From positions 51,036-115,035 of the forward strand of contig CALUVL010000005.1 in NCBI GenBank assembly GCA_944324225.1: DNA of 64,000 bases, in the 5' to 3' direction. Made by a program: the position numbers and the translations under genes. The DNA is from Candidatus Gastranaerophilales bacterium (lineage in GTDB: Bacteria; Cyanobacteriota; Vampirovibrionia; Gastranaerophilales; Gastranaerophilaceae). Every line of letters starts with the position of its first letter. Positions within the stretch are counted from its first letter, which is position 1. The notes below the pieces were generated by a model. That model was not told the origin of the DNA. It did no database searches and saw only the letters and a list, made by a program, of their open reading frames with translations. Below are positions 43,350 through 51,194 of this stretch, piece after piece.

Positions 43350-44200
43350 AAAGCGATTTGCATATTCATACATACTATTCGGACGGTGTTTTCAGTCCGG
43401 AGAAAATCGTTGACACAGCACTTGATGTAGGACTTGAAGTCATTGCTTTGACAGATCACGACAACGTGCTTTCTTATGATGTTGCCAAAAATCATTTAAA
43501 GGAAATCGGGAAAGAAGATAAACTGGAAATTATTCAGGGAGTTGAAATAAATACTCTTTATAAAAATTATGAAGTTCATATTCTCGGATATTTTTTTGAT
43601 GCTGAGAATAACGATTTTAAAAAACTTTTGAAAATCCAACAGGACGCACGTGTTGAACAAACTCATGAAATCATCTCCCTTCTTGCCAAAAAAGAAGGGA
43701 TAAAAATCAAATATGAAGATATTGTAAAACAGGTTGCAACCGGCGGAAGTATAGGGCGTCCACATATAGCAAAAGCAATTACAAATGCCGGCGGAACCTC
43801 AAGTGTGATCGAGGCTTACGCCAAATACATCCACGACGACAGTCCTGTTTATGTGCCGAGAAAAACCGTTTCTCCGCAGGATGCTGTTGAAATAATATAT
43901 GACGCAGGAGGAATCCCTGTAATTGCCCACCCGCATGATATTGATATTGCCGAAACTTTGATTAAAGAACTTATGAATTACGGCTTAAGAGGGATTGAAG
44001 CTTATCACAGGAAACATTCTCCTGCATGTGTGGAATATTTTTCATCAATGGCGGAAAGTCTTGGTCTTATAGTTACAGGCGGTTCGGATTTCCATGCTCC
44101 GAACCTTGTGAACGGGCAGATAATTCTCGGCAAACATTTTGTTCCGGAATGGGTTTACGACAAGCTTATCAAAGAAAAAAAACTTATGGATATGGCATAA
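43346..44200 (+). CDS. PHP-domain phosphoesterase (RNase AM/YciV-like)
   Basis: A 284-residue PHP hydrolase. It starts MKSDLHIHTYYSDGVFSPEK, with the H-x-H and D metal ligands, followed by LTDHDNV, GVEINT, IGRPHIAKAI, VIAHPHDID and the C-terminal GGSDFHAPN. This architecture matches the 3',5'-nucleotide phosphatase or RNase AM (YciV) group, which trims RNA 5' ends. Being in an RNase Y operon fits a role in RNA turnover. ATGA overlap with ymdB shows coupling. The exact substrate is an inference. Confidence 0.88.
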   Translation: MKSDLHIHTYYSDGVFSPEKIVDTALDVGLEVIALTDHDNVLSYDVAKNHLKEIGKEDKLEIIQGVEINTLYKNYEVHILGYFFDAENNDFKKLLKIQQDARVEQTHEIISLLAKKEGIKIKYEDIVKQVATGGSIGRPHIAKAITNAGGTSSVIEAYAKYIHDDSPVYVPRKTVSPQDAVEIIYDAGGIPVIAHPHDIDIAETLIKELMNYGLRGIEAYHRKHSPACVEYFSSMAESLGLIVTGGSDFHAPNLVNGQIILGKHFVPEWVYDKLIKEKKLMDMA

Positions 44201-44836
44201 ATGGCAAGAAGAAAACTTTTAAAACTTGAATATATGATAACAATTTTTGTCATAATCGGTGTGATACTTATCATAATGCCGATTGACATTGAAAACACCA
44301 TGCAGGCAAATTTTATTTCACGCTGGAATGACAAATTTGCACGTCTGGAATATATGTTTAGTGTAATCAGCGCTCATGAAAATGACGAAATTCTGAAAAG
44401 TTTTAAAAGAGCCTCTTCCGCTGAAGAAAGAGAAAAAATTCTTATTAGAATTATAGAGCCATACTTTAGAATACATAAAACAAAACTACCTAAACGCTAC
44501 ACTGTAAGATTTTTAAATAAGACAAAAGTCCAACGCACGGATAAATATTACTTTGAAGATCTGTATTTAAGCGAAAACGGAATGATTGTAGGAATAAAAG
44601 ACATAGAAAATCCCAATTCTGCTGAAACAATTTTTATGATGATGTTTGATATCAATGGAATTCTCCCGCCAAACACATGGGGAAAAGATGTTTATGGAGT
44701 CAATATCAAAAAAGAAAAAATAGAGCCTTTTGGAGCACAATTATCAATGGAAGAATTAAAAAAAGATTGCTCTGAAACCGGAACGGGACTCGGATGTTCA
44801 TATTATTACAATATAGGCGGTGGGTTTGATGAATAA
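44201..44836 (+). CDS. Uncharacterised anchored protein
   Basis: 211 residues, not recognised. It has a single N-terminal membrane segment (YMITIFVIIGVILIIMPIDI, about residues 9-28) after a basic MARRKLLKLE, then a soluble domain rich in charged residues: a helical region with SSAEEREKILIRII and a later part with FEDLYLSENGMIVGIKDIEN. The end has two Cys (CSETGTGLGCSYYYNIGGGF). The ATG follows the PHP stop codon directly (TAA-ATG), so it depends on the same transcript. The LOG gene starts inside its last codons. Confidence 0.7.
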   Translation: MARRKLLKLEYMITIFVIIGVILIIMPIDIENTMQANFISRWNDKFARLEYMFSVISAHENDEILKSFKRASSAEEREKILIRIIEPYFRIHKTKLPKRYTVRFLNKTKVQRTDKYYFEDLYLSENGMIVGIKDIENPNSAETIFMMMFDINGILPPNTWGKDVYGVNIKKEKIEPFGAQLSMEELKKDCSETGTGLGCSYYYNIGGGFDE

Positions 44837-45416
44837 AAGAGTATGCGTTTTTGCTAGTTCAAGCGGAAAGGTTGACAGGTGCTATTTTGAATCAGCCAAA
44901 AGGCTTGGAGAATTACTGGCAAAAGCAAATTTTGAAATAGTTTATGGCGGAAGTTCCCTGGGATTGATGTGGGCTTGCACGGGCACTGCGCTTGAAAATG
45001 GCGCAAAAGTTTACGGGATAATGCCGGAAAAACTTTATAACCTTGGTGTTGCAACCGACAAAGATGTTGAACTGACTGTAACAAAATGCATGAGAACAAG
45101 AAAAGCCAAAATGGATGAAATGTCTGATGCTGTAGTTGCACTTCCCGGAGGCTTCGGCACCCTTGAAGAATTGTCGGAAATGATTGTCCAAAAACAATTA
45201 GGTTACAACAATAAACCACTTGTCATATTAAACACAAACGGATTTTATGACAAACTTGCTGAATTTTTTGAAACTATAATATCTCAAAACTTTGGCAAAG
45301 GTAACCACAGAGAAATTTATTATATCGCCAAAACGCCAGATGATGCTGTTGAATATATAAAAAATTATAAACCGGACACTTCGGAAGTTACAATGGATGA
45401 TATTTACGTAAAATAA
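44829..45416 (+). CDS. LOG-family (TIGR00730) nucleotide phosphoribohydrolase
   Basis: 195 residues from the ATG at 44829, with GGTGG upstream; it overlaps the previous gene by 8 bp, and a GTG at 44820 is less likely. It has the Rossmann-like motif VYGGSSLGLMWACTGTAL and the diagnostic LPGGFGTLEELSEMIVQKQL. Members release a free base from nucleoside 5'-monophosphates (cytokinin activation in plants; in bacteria the target is often purine nucleotides). The call to family is secure; the natural substrate here is unknown. Confidence 0.9.
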   Translation: MNKRVCVFASSSGKVDRCYFESAKRLGELLAKANFEIVYGGSSLGLMWACTGTALENGAKVYGIMPEKLYNLGVATDKDVELTVTKCMRTRKAKMDEMSDAVVALPGGFGTLEELSEMIVQKQLGYNNKPLVILNTNGFYDKLAEFFETIISQNFGKGNHREIYYIAKTPDDAVEYIKNYKPDTSEVTMDDIYVK

Positions 45417-45425
45417 AGGACAGCT

Positions 45426-46088
45426 ATGAAGTTCGTTTCAATAAAAAAGGAAATCAAAGACGGCAATCAAATATTTCTTATTCCGGCGCTCAACCTGAAA
45501 AATTCACAAGGGACGACAAAACAAAAAATTGCGCATCCCTTAGGGGATGATTTTCTGGAATTTAAAACTCTGGATGAAGCAATAAGAGCGATTGAACTAT
45601 CTGGTTTCAAATACATCCTGCCTGATGGGACCAAACAGTCTGCCCCTGTTCAAAGCGCCTACACCTCAGGAGATTATGATGAATTGGTATATAACACGCT
45701 TCTTAAACAGACCAAAGATATCAACACATCTGTTGCAGCTGCTGCACTCACAGCTCTTGGAGAATTTGCTAACACAAGACTTATAGGTCTTTTCATTGAA
45801 AAAATTGGAGAAGATAACGAAGCGGTCAGGTCAAGTTCTATAAATTCTCTTTTAAATTTCGGAGAACTTGCTGTTGAAAACCTTCTAACTGCCCTCAAAA
45901 GCGAAAACTGGGTTAGAAGAAACTCTGCCATCATCACGCTTTCAAGGCTTATTGACAGCGAATCAGTTAATCCGGAGAAACTTTTTCCTGCTCTTATCGA
46001 AATGACAGAGGATAAAAATACAATTGTGAAAACCTCAGCCGTTACAGCACTTGGCAAAGCATACAAACTTTATAAAAAAGAGTCATAA
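45426..46088 (+). CDS. HEAT-repeat protein
   Basis: 220 residues. The N-terminal 75 residues (MKFVSIKKEIKDGNQIFLIP onwards) form a small unrecognised domain with an AIRAIELSGFKYILPDG segment. Residues 85-215 contain four HEAT-type helical pairs (VAAAALTALGEF, VRSSSINSLLNFGELAVENL, VRRNSAIITLSRL, VKTSAVTALGKAY). This is a protein-interaction scaffold of the type related to phycobilin lyases, but no pigment gene is present. It is 9 bp after the LOG gene and closes the RNase Y operon. Confidence 0.82.
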   Translation: MKFVSIKKEIKDGNQIFLIPALNLKNSQGTTKQKIAHPLGDDFLEFKTLDEAIRAIELSGFKYILPDGTKQSAPVQSAYTSGDYDELVYNTLLKQTKDINTSVAAAALTALGEFANTRLIGLFIEKIGEDNEAVRSSSINSLLNFGELAVENLLTALKSENWVRRNSAIITLSRLIDSESVNPEKLFPALIEMTEDKNTIVKTSAVTALGKAYKLYKKES

Positions 46089-46091
46089 TAA

Positions 46092-46120
46092 AAAGCCGGC
46101 TTTATTTTTGAACCGGCTTT
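46092..46120. terminator. Bidirectional terminator of the RNase Y operon
   Basis: AAAGCCGG at 46092-46099 and CCGGCTTT at 46113-46120 form a perfect 8-bp stem. The converging gene starts its stop codon 30 bp away, and T runs lie on both sides (TTTTTATT on the minus strand). Confidence 0.7.
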
Positions 46121-46150
46121 ATACAAAAAATTTAAGCTTCAAATTTAATT

Positions 46151-46852
46151 CTAAAAAATATTTTCTGCCATTTTATTATTATTTTTTATAATTTTCTGTT
46201 TCTCTTTTTTATCAATTTTATTAATTATTTTTTTTAAAGCCTGCTCTTTTTTTGCGTCAATTTGAACTTCTTTGAGTTTATTTTTCCAGCCGCCTTCCAC
46301 ATTGAATTCCGGTGCCAGTTTATCCAGTTTTCTTGCGGCAAAAAATGTCTTTATTCTTCCGAACAATGAAAGTTTTTTTGCATCCTCCAAACGGTTACGG
46401 GCATATAAATCAAAAAGCAAAGTATCCGTTGCTTCCGGCTTATGAGTTCTTATAAATACGTCAGTCGCTTCATCAATACTATCAATATGTTTTTCTTCTA
46501 ACTTCTCATAATTAATATTGAAATATTCTTTAGGCAAATCAGGCTGGTGTCTAAAAAATAACCTCCTATTTAACTTATCATTTTTAATAAAAAGACTTCC
46601 GCAATTATCAATATCCATATAAGAGTCCTGATGAAACGGCTCCATATAGTTCTTAAGTTTTTTCAGCAGTTTTGTACGTTTATTTGTAATATTTATTAAC
46701 TTATAGCCTTCTACAACCTCTTTTTTGGCATTAGCCTCGTGCACAAGTTCACTAATTGAATTTTTTACAGCCTTATTAAGAACGGTCTTGACATTTTCTC
46801 CGACATAGCCGTTGAATGCTGTCTGAGAATTGTTTACATTCTGTATTTGCAT
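46151..46852 (-). CDS. Uncharacterised protein with lineage-type N-terminus
   Basis: 233 residues from the ATG at 46852, which has AAAGGAG five bases upstream; an open extension to 46900 overlaps apt and lacks a ribosome site. It begins MQIQNVNNSQTAFNGYVGENV and then KTVLNKAVKNSISEL, close in pattern to the start of the gene at 40150. The rest is Lys- and Leu-rich and helical, ending in a very basic tail (KKEKQKIIKNNNKMAENIF). No membrane segment or catalytic motif is visible. It starts 14 bp after apt. Confidence 0.6.
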   Translation of the reverse strand: MQIQNVNNSQTAFNGYVGENVKTVLNKAVKNSISELVHEANAKKEVVEGYKLINITNKRTKLLKKLKNYMEPFHQDSYMDIDNCGSLFIKNDKLNRRLFFRHQPDLPKEYFNINYEKLEEKHIDSIDEATDVFIRTHKPEATDTLLFDLYARNRLEDAKKLSLFGRIKTFFAARKLDKLAPEFNVEGGWKNKLKEVQIDAKKEQALKKIINKIDKKEKQKIIKNNNKMAENIF

Positions 46853-46866
46853 AAAGTCTCCTTTAA

Positions 46867-47397
46867 CTAATATTTCAGCATTGAAACAACCTCGCCGCAA
46901 TCTTTGAGCCTTTCACGCCCGTTCAAATCTTCAAGTTCAATTAAAAACGCAATCCCGACAAGGTTTGCACCTGTTTTTTTAACTAGTTTACAGGCTGCTT
47001 CTGCAGTTCCTCCTGTTGCGAGAAGATCATCCACTATCAAAACATTTGCACCTTGAGGAAGCGCATCTTTATGAATTTCAATTTTGTCAGTGCCGTATTC
47101 AAGAGCATATTCCTGTGAATAAGTTTCTGCAGGAAGTTTATTTGGCTTTCTGATAGGTACAAAACCGGCGTTCATCTTGTATGCCATCGGCATTCCGAAT
47201 ATAAATCCTCGGGATTCAATCCCTGCAATATAGTCAATTTTAATTCCTTTAAATTGCTCACAAAGATAATCTATCATTACTCTTAATGTTTCAGCGTCCT
47301 TAAGAGCCGTTGTTATATCTCTAAAAATTATTCCTTGTTTTGGAAAATCGTTTACGTTTCTTATTTTGCTTTTTACATCTGCAAGTGTTTCTGTCAT
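46867..47397 (-). CDS. apt: Adenine phosphoribosyltransferase
   Basis: A 176-residue purine-salvage enzyme that makes AMP from adenine and PRPP. The PRPP-binding motif VLIVDDLLATGGTAEAACKL and the adenine site ESRGFIFGMPMAYK are present; length is normal. It lies between the glycosyltransferase (18-bp gap) and the lineage-type hypothetical (14-bp gap), all in the same direction. GGAGATTAC precedes the ATG with a longer spacing (12 bases) than usual. Confidence 0.96.
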   Translation of the reverse strand: MTETLADVKSKIRNVNDFPKQGIIFRDITTALKDAETLRVMIDYLCEQFKGIKIDYIAGIESRGFIFGMPMAYKMNAGFVPIRKPNKLPAETYSQEYALEYGTDKIEIHKDALPQGANVLIVDDLLATGGTAEAACKLVKKTGANLVGIAFLIELEDLNGRERLKDCGEVVSMLKY

Positions 47398-47415
47398 TTT
47401 ATTTGTAATCTCCTT

Positions 47416-48753
47416 TTATACTTTTGTCAATTTTTCTTCATCGATGTTGGCCTGTTCCTCCATAACAAGGCCGTGGGCTGTTTTTCCCCAATCCATATCT
47501 TTTTTGAAAAACAGAATTTTAAATGTTATAAACAATACCAGCGGGAACCAGATTATGAAAAGATAAACGGATGTCTGCAATGCTTCAAACATAGCATCAA
47601 GCCTCGGCAAATTGTCATAACGCCTCAGAGCATACCTTGCTGCAAGGAAAAAACCAAGCCCGATTATGCATCCCAGAACAATTGAAGAATAAAGCGTCTG
47701 CGTCGGGGCATCTTTTGCCAGAATTTTGAAAAGCCTGATTAATATTTCAAGTATAAACCACCCTGGCATAATAAATTCAGATACATATGCCGTCATATCA
47801 AGACTTGCTCTTAAAGACATTTTTCTGGAAAACAAAACCTGATCAAAATATTCAAGATACCTTCTTATTGTACCTTCAAGCCATCTTCTTCTCTGTCTGT
47901 AAAGCGGCCAGAGATAAATAATTCCTTCTTCATAAACAACAGCATCAGCACAAAACCTGATATCCCAGCCCTTTATATGAAGACGTGTAGACATATCAAG
48001 GTCATCAGTTATTGTGTAATTATTCCATCCGCCAATGTCTTCTATGGCTTCTCTTTTGATAAGTTCACCGTTTCCTCTAAGCTCAACAGCACCCTTCACG
48101 CAGTCACGTGTAACCTGAAAATGGGTATCCATTGTGTATTCATTGTTCTGGCATCTGGTCAAAAGATTGTAGTTTTTGTTTCTGATAACCTTTCTTGCCT
48201 GAACAGCACCAACATCTTTAGGTTCAAGTTCCGAAACAAGTTTGGTCAAAAAATCCGGCTCTACAGTCGCATCCGCATCAAAAACAAGAATGGCGCTGCC
48301 TTTTGCTATCTTAAAAGCATCGTTCAGGACTGCTGATTTTCCAGGAAAAGCATCTTTTTCTCTTATTAATGCTGTAACTTTATCAAAACGGTTTGCAATC
48401 GCCTGAATAACTTTTGCAGTACTATCTGTACTTCTGTCATCAATCAAAATAATTTCATAGTTAGGATAGTCAAGACTCATAATATTTGCGGTCGTATGCT
48501 CAATTACGGATTCCTCATTGTGGCATGGAATAAGAATACTCACAAAAGGTTTATAATCAGGGTTTACAATCTTAGGGTGCTTTTGCAGCTGTCTTTTTTT
48601 AAGTTTGAAAGCAATATTCATAAACAACACATAAAGCGCCATTGCCGAACATAAAAAAGCAAGTCCCCACAGTGTGTTAAAATAACTCTGGAATATATAA
48701 ATGAATATCCCCATGCCGAAAACTATTATAAATAAAACTATACGTTCTTTCAT
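47416..48753 (-). CDS. Membrane glycosyltransferase, family 2 (PgaC/IcaA-like)
   Basis: 445 residues from the ATG at 48753 (GAGG five bases before it; the longer frame to 48846 has no ribosome site). Two N-terminal membrane helices (RIVLFIIVFGMGIFIYIFQ and LAFLCSAMALYVLFMNIAF) precede the catalytic domain with the UDP-sugar motifs DDRSTDST, VFDADATVEPDFL, RGNGELIKREAI and QRRRWLEG (Q/RxxRW). Three or more C-terminal helices follow. This is the layout of processive beta-glycan synthases such as PgaC and cellulose synthase. The polymer is not shown; no deacetylase or export gene is next to it. Confidence 0.88.
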   Translation of the reverse strand: MKERIVLFIIVFGMGIFIYIFQSYFNTLWGLAFLCSAMALYVLFMNIAFKLKKRQLQKHPKIVNPDYKPFVSILIPCHNEESVIEHTTANIMSLDYPNYEIILIDDRSTDSTAKVIQAIANRFDKVTALIREKDAFPGKSAVLNDAFKIAKGSAILVFDADATVEPDFLTKLVSELEPKDVGAVQARKVIRNKNYNLLTRCQNNEYTMDTHFQVTRDCVKGAVELRGNGELIKREAIEDIGGWNNYTITDDLDMSTRLHIKGWDIRFCADAVVYEEGIIYLWPLYRQRRRWLEGTIRRYLEYFDQVLFSRKMSLRASLDMTAYVSEFIMPGWFILEILIRLFKILAKDAPTQTLYSSIVLGCIIGLGFFLAARYALRRYDNLPRLDAMFEALQTSVYLFIIWFPLVLFITFKILFFKKDMDWGKTAHGLVMEEQANIDEEKLTKV

Positions 48754-48875
48754 AATATCCTCTGTATTAAGGTAAATTTCACTCCCCAGCTTTGTGACAT
48801 CCTCTAACATTGTACCAGAAAAACATAGAAATGCGCATAAAATCAATCTTATAATGTAAAAATTCCTTAAAATAC

Positions 48876-48903
48876 TTGCATATATTTGAATTTTAGCTAT
48901 AAT
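48876..48903 (+). promoter_or_regulatory. Promoter of the HU gene
   Basis: TTGCAT at 48876-48881 and TATAAT at 48898-48903 are 16 bp apart, 33 bp before the ATG. It is a near-consensus promoter expected for an abundant protein. Confidence 0.75.
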
Positions 48904-48935
48904 GAAGCATGTACATAAAGTAAAGGAGTTTGATT

Positions 48936-49214
48936 ATGAACAAAGAAGAGTTAGTACAAGAAGTTGCCAAAAAAGCTAATGTTACCCAAAAAGAAGCTGC
49001 AGAAGTAATTACAGCTTGGGTTGATACAATCCAGAAAACAGTAGCTAAAGGTAAAAAAGTAACATTAGTAGGCTTTGGTACATTTGAAGCACGTAAAAGA
49101 GCTGCTAGAACCGGCCGTAACCCGCAGACCGGCAAGGAATTAAAAATCCCTGCAAAAACAGTTCCTGCATTTTCAGCCGGTAAAAAATTCAAAACTGCTG
49201 TTAACGGCAAATAG
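48936..49214 (+). CDS. hup: DNA-binding protein HU
   Basis: A 92-residue nucleoid protein from the ATG at 48936, seven bases after AAGGAG. It begins MNKEELVQEVAKKANVTQKE and has the dimer core TLVGFGTFEARKRAARTGRNPQ and the DNA-binding beta arm with the usual Pro and Arg residues. It bends and compacts DNA. A TTG two codons earlier is less likely. A strong terminator follows at 49239. Confidence 0.97.
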   Translation: MNKEELVQEVAKKANVTQKEAAEVITAWVDTIQKTVAKGKKVTLVGFGTFEARKRAARTGRNPQTGKELKIPAKTVPAFSAGKKFKTAVNGK

Positions 49215-49238
49215 TTTGGAATTTTATATAAATTTTTT

Positions 49239-49266
49239 GGCGCCGGGCTTATGCCCGGCGCCTTTT
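49239..49266 (+). terminator. Terminator of the HU gene
   Basis: A perfect 10-bp stem (GGCGCCGGGC/GCCCGGCGCC) with the loop TTAT and four Ts after it. It has nearly the same stem as the accC terminator at 5297. Confidence 0.9.
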
Positions 49267-49298
49267 ATATACTTATTATTTTGTAAGTGTTATTTATT

Positions 49299-49988
49299 TT
49301 ACCTGTACCACGGGTAATCAGCTGCAAACTCCCAGCCGTCAGACATTACTTTTGCACCGCAAGCTCTTGCGTTTTCTGTACTGTTTTTTATTTCAGAAAC
49401 AGTACACTTATCCGGATTACTATAACCTGTAATTATACCTTTACTTATATTAATTTCAAACTGAAAAACATCAATACCCAGAATGTTCGGATTTTTAGGC
49501 CCGTTCAGATCTATTTGCAGAAGCTGCAGCTTTTGCGGATTGTCAACTGTTGAATTAAGATTATAAGGCCTTATAAATGCGTAAGTTCCATCCCCGTAAA
49601 TAAAGGCCGGAACATTATCCAGCTGTCCATAATACCTGTAATTTTTTAAATCAGAAACGCTTGCATAATTGTTTATTTTATATCCACAGTCACTCATCTT
49701 TTCGCACATTTGAATTATTTTCAAATATGGTTTCCAGTATAATTCAAAGTATTTAAGGTTTTCCTCATAAGTGCTTGATGGTTCAAGAGTCCACCAGGTG
49801 TTTGACGGGCCATTGAATTCCTGTGATAGCATCAAGGCTTGCGAAAATGTCGAATATGCTTTTTTAAGCTGTGCAGAAAATTGTTTCTTTTGATAGTTTG
49901 TAATAAGTGCCGGTAAGGTCATTGCTATTACAACACCAAGAATTCCTAATGTTATAAGTACTTCAGCAAGTGTAAACGCTTTTTTCAT
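49299..49988 (-). CDS. Type IV pilin/pseudopilin-like protein
   Basis: 229 residues. The prepilin signal is MKKAFTLAEVLITLGILG: a short basic leader, cleavage expected before Phe5 and the conserved Glu at +5, then the hydrophobic helix VVIAMTLPALITNYQKKQF. The globular part has several Cys (C117-C126 region, MCEKMSDCGY, DKCTVSEI, ARACGAK) that may form disulfides. It is a candidate filament component for attachment or DNA uptake. No pilus machinery is nearby, but dprA is encoded 4 kb away. GGAGGAGG supports the ATG. Confidence 0.88.
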   Translation of the reverse strand: MKKAFTLAEVLITLGILGVVIAMTLPALITNYQKKQFSAQLKKAYSTFSQALMLSQEFNGPSNTWWTLEPSSTYEENLKYFELYWKPYLKIIQMCEKMSDCGYKINNYASVSDLKNYRYYGQLDNVPAFIYGDGTYAFIRPYNLNSTVDNPQKLQLLQIDLNGPKNPNILGIDVFQFEINISKGIITGYSNPDKCTVSEIKNSTENARACGAKVMSDGWEFAADYPWYR

Positions 49989-50121
49989 CTAACCTCCTCC
50001 ATTATAAATTTTTCTATATTTGATTTTATGAAATATTATATATTTTTATATTATTTTATAAAACAATACTTAATATTATATATTTTGTCAATATATAATA
50101 AAATAGACTTATAATGGAGCA

Positions 50122-50325
50122 ATGATAAAGATTAAACTCAGACAACTTTTTTGGGATAGAGAAGTCACTGCAACTGCTGTGCATAAAGCAACCGGAATAA
50201 GCCAATCCATCTTGTCAGACATTGTCCGCGGAAAAAGAACCAATGTCGGGCTGGACATTATTAATAAATTGTGTGTTTATTTAGAATGCGATATCAAAGA
50301 TATTTTAGAGTTTGTACCGGAATAA
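50122..50325 (+). CDS. Small XRE-family helix-turn-helix protein
   Basis: 67 residues that consist of one Cro/CI-type HTH: MIKIKLRQLFWDREVTATAV then HKATGISQSILSDIVRGKRT and ECDIKDILEFVPE at the end. It belongs to the short YozG-like regulators that bind DNA as dimers. Upstream is a very AT-rich divergent region facing the pilin gene; a TATAAT (50094-50099) and GGAG precede the ATG. It ends 2 bp before the convergent aroE stop. Its target is unknown; the pilin gene or itself are natural candidates. Confidence 0.82.
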   Translation: MIKIKLRQLFWDREVTATAVHKATGISQSILSDIVRGKRTNVGLDIINKLCVYLECDIKDILEFVPE

Positions 50326-50327
50326 TT

Positions 50328-51167
50328 TTACAGATTTTCCAGAGCGGCAACTTTCATTGCATTAAAATCAGGTGTTTTGTTAAACCAGATTTTCTGAGCG
50401 TTTATTGCCTGATAAATAAGCATGTCCAAACCATTAATAGTTCTGAAACCAAGTTTTTCTGCTGTTTTTAAAAGTATTGTCTTCTTTGGATTATAAATTA
50501 CATCATAAACAACAGCCCCATCATTCATTGTTTTTAAAACCGGTTCCTCAACAGGCGTCATATCTGCAGATTTGCCCTGCATTCCAATCGGAGTGGTATT
50601 TACAAGCATTTTGTATTTCGACAAATCTCTTATCTGGTCAATCTGGTAGACTTCAAATGTAATTTGCGGAAATTGTCTGCGCATGTATGCCATATAATCC
50701 ATAGCATTTGGGATATTTCGTGTATAAACCCCGATTTCTTTCACTCCGCATTCTGATAAAGCAAGAACTGCCGCCCTGCTTGCCCCGCCTGTTCCAAGGA
50801 GTGCAATTGTTTCACCCGTCAAATCAATATCTTTTGGAATTGCGTTCTTAAATCCGGAAGCATCCGTGTTAAAACCTTTAAAAGTCTTATCAGAGTTAAT
50901 TTTTACAGTGTTAACAGCACCTGCGATATCTGCGTATTTATCGACTTCCTGCACAAAAAGCGATATCGGAAGCTTCAAAGGAATTGTAACATTGAAGCCT
51001 GAATAATTTTCACGCTTTAGAAATTTTACTCTGTCCACCAAATCCTCAGGATCTGTTTCCAGAAGTTCGTAACTTGCATTTATTCCTAAGCTTTCAAAGC
51101 CGGCTCTATGAATATATGCAGAAACGGAATGCCCGAGAGGAAATCCTATCAATCCGAATTTTTCCAT
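50328..51167 (-). CDS. aroE: Shikimate dehydrogenase (NADP+)
   Basis: A 279-residue enzyme that reduces 3-dehydroshikimate to shikimate in the aromatic amino acid pathway. The substrate site GFPLGHSVSAYIHRAGF, the catalytic Lys-Asp pair (NVTIPLKLPI and NTDASGF) and the nucleotide loop LLGTGGASRAAVLALSE are present. Normal length. It is the last gene of the lptC-to-aroE run, 27 bp after topA, and convergent with the HTH gene. The ATG follows AGGTAATATG; GGAGG lies seven bases before it. Confidence 0.96.
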   Translation of the reverse strand: MEKFGLIGFPLGHSVSAYIHRAGFESLGINASYELLETDPEDLVDRVKFLKRENYSGFNVTIPLKLPISLFVQEVDKYADIAGAVNTVKINSDKTFKGFNTDASGFKNAIPKDIDLTGETIALLGTGGASRAAVLALSECGVKEIGVYTRNIPNAMDYMAYMRRQFPQITFEVYQIDQIRDLSKYKMLVNTTPIGMQGKSADMTPVEEPVLKTMNDGAVVYDVIYNPKKTILLKTAEKLGFRTINGLDMLIYQAINAQKIWFNKTPDFNAMKVAALENL

Positions 51168-51194
51168 ATTACCTCCTTTATTTTAGCGGAAAAA

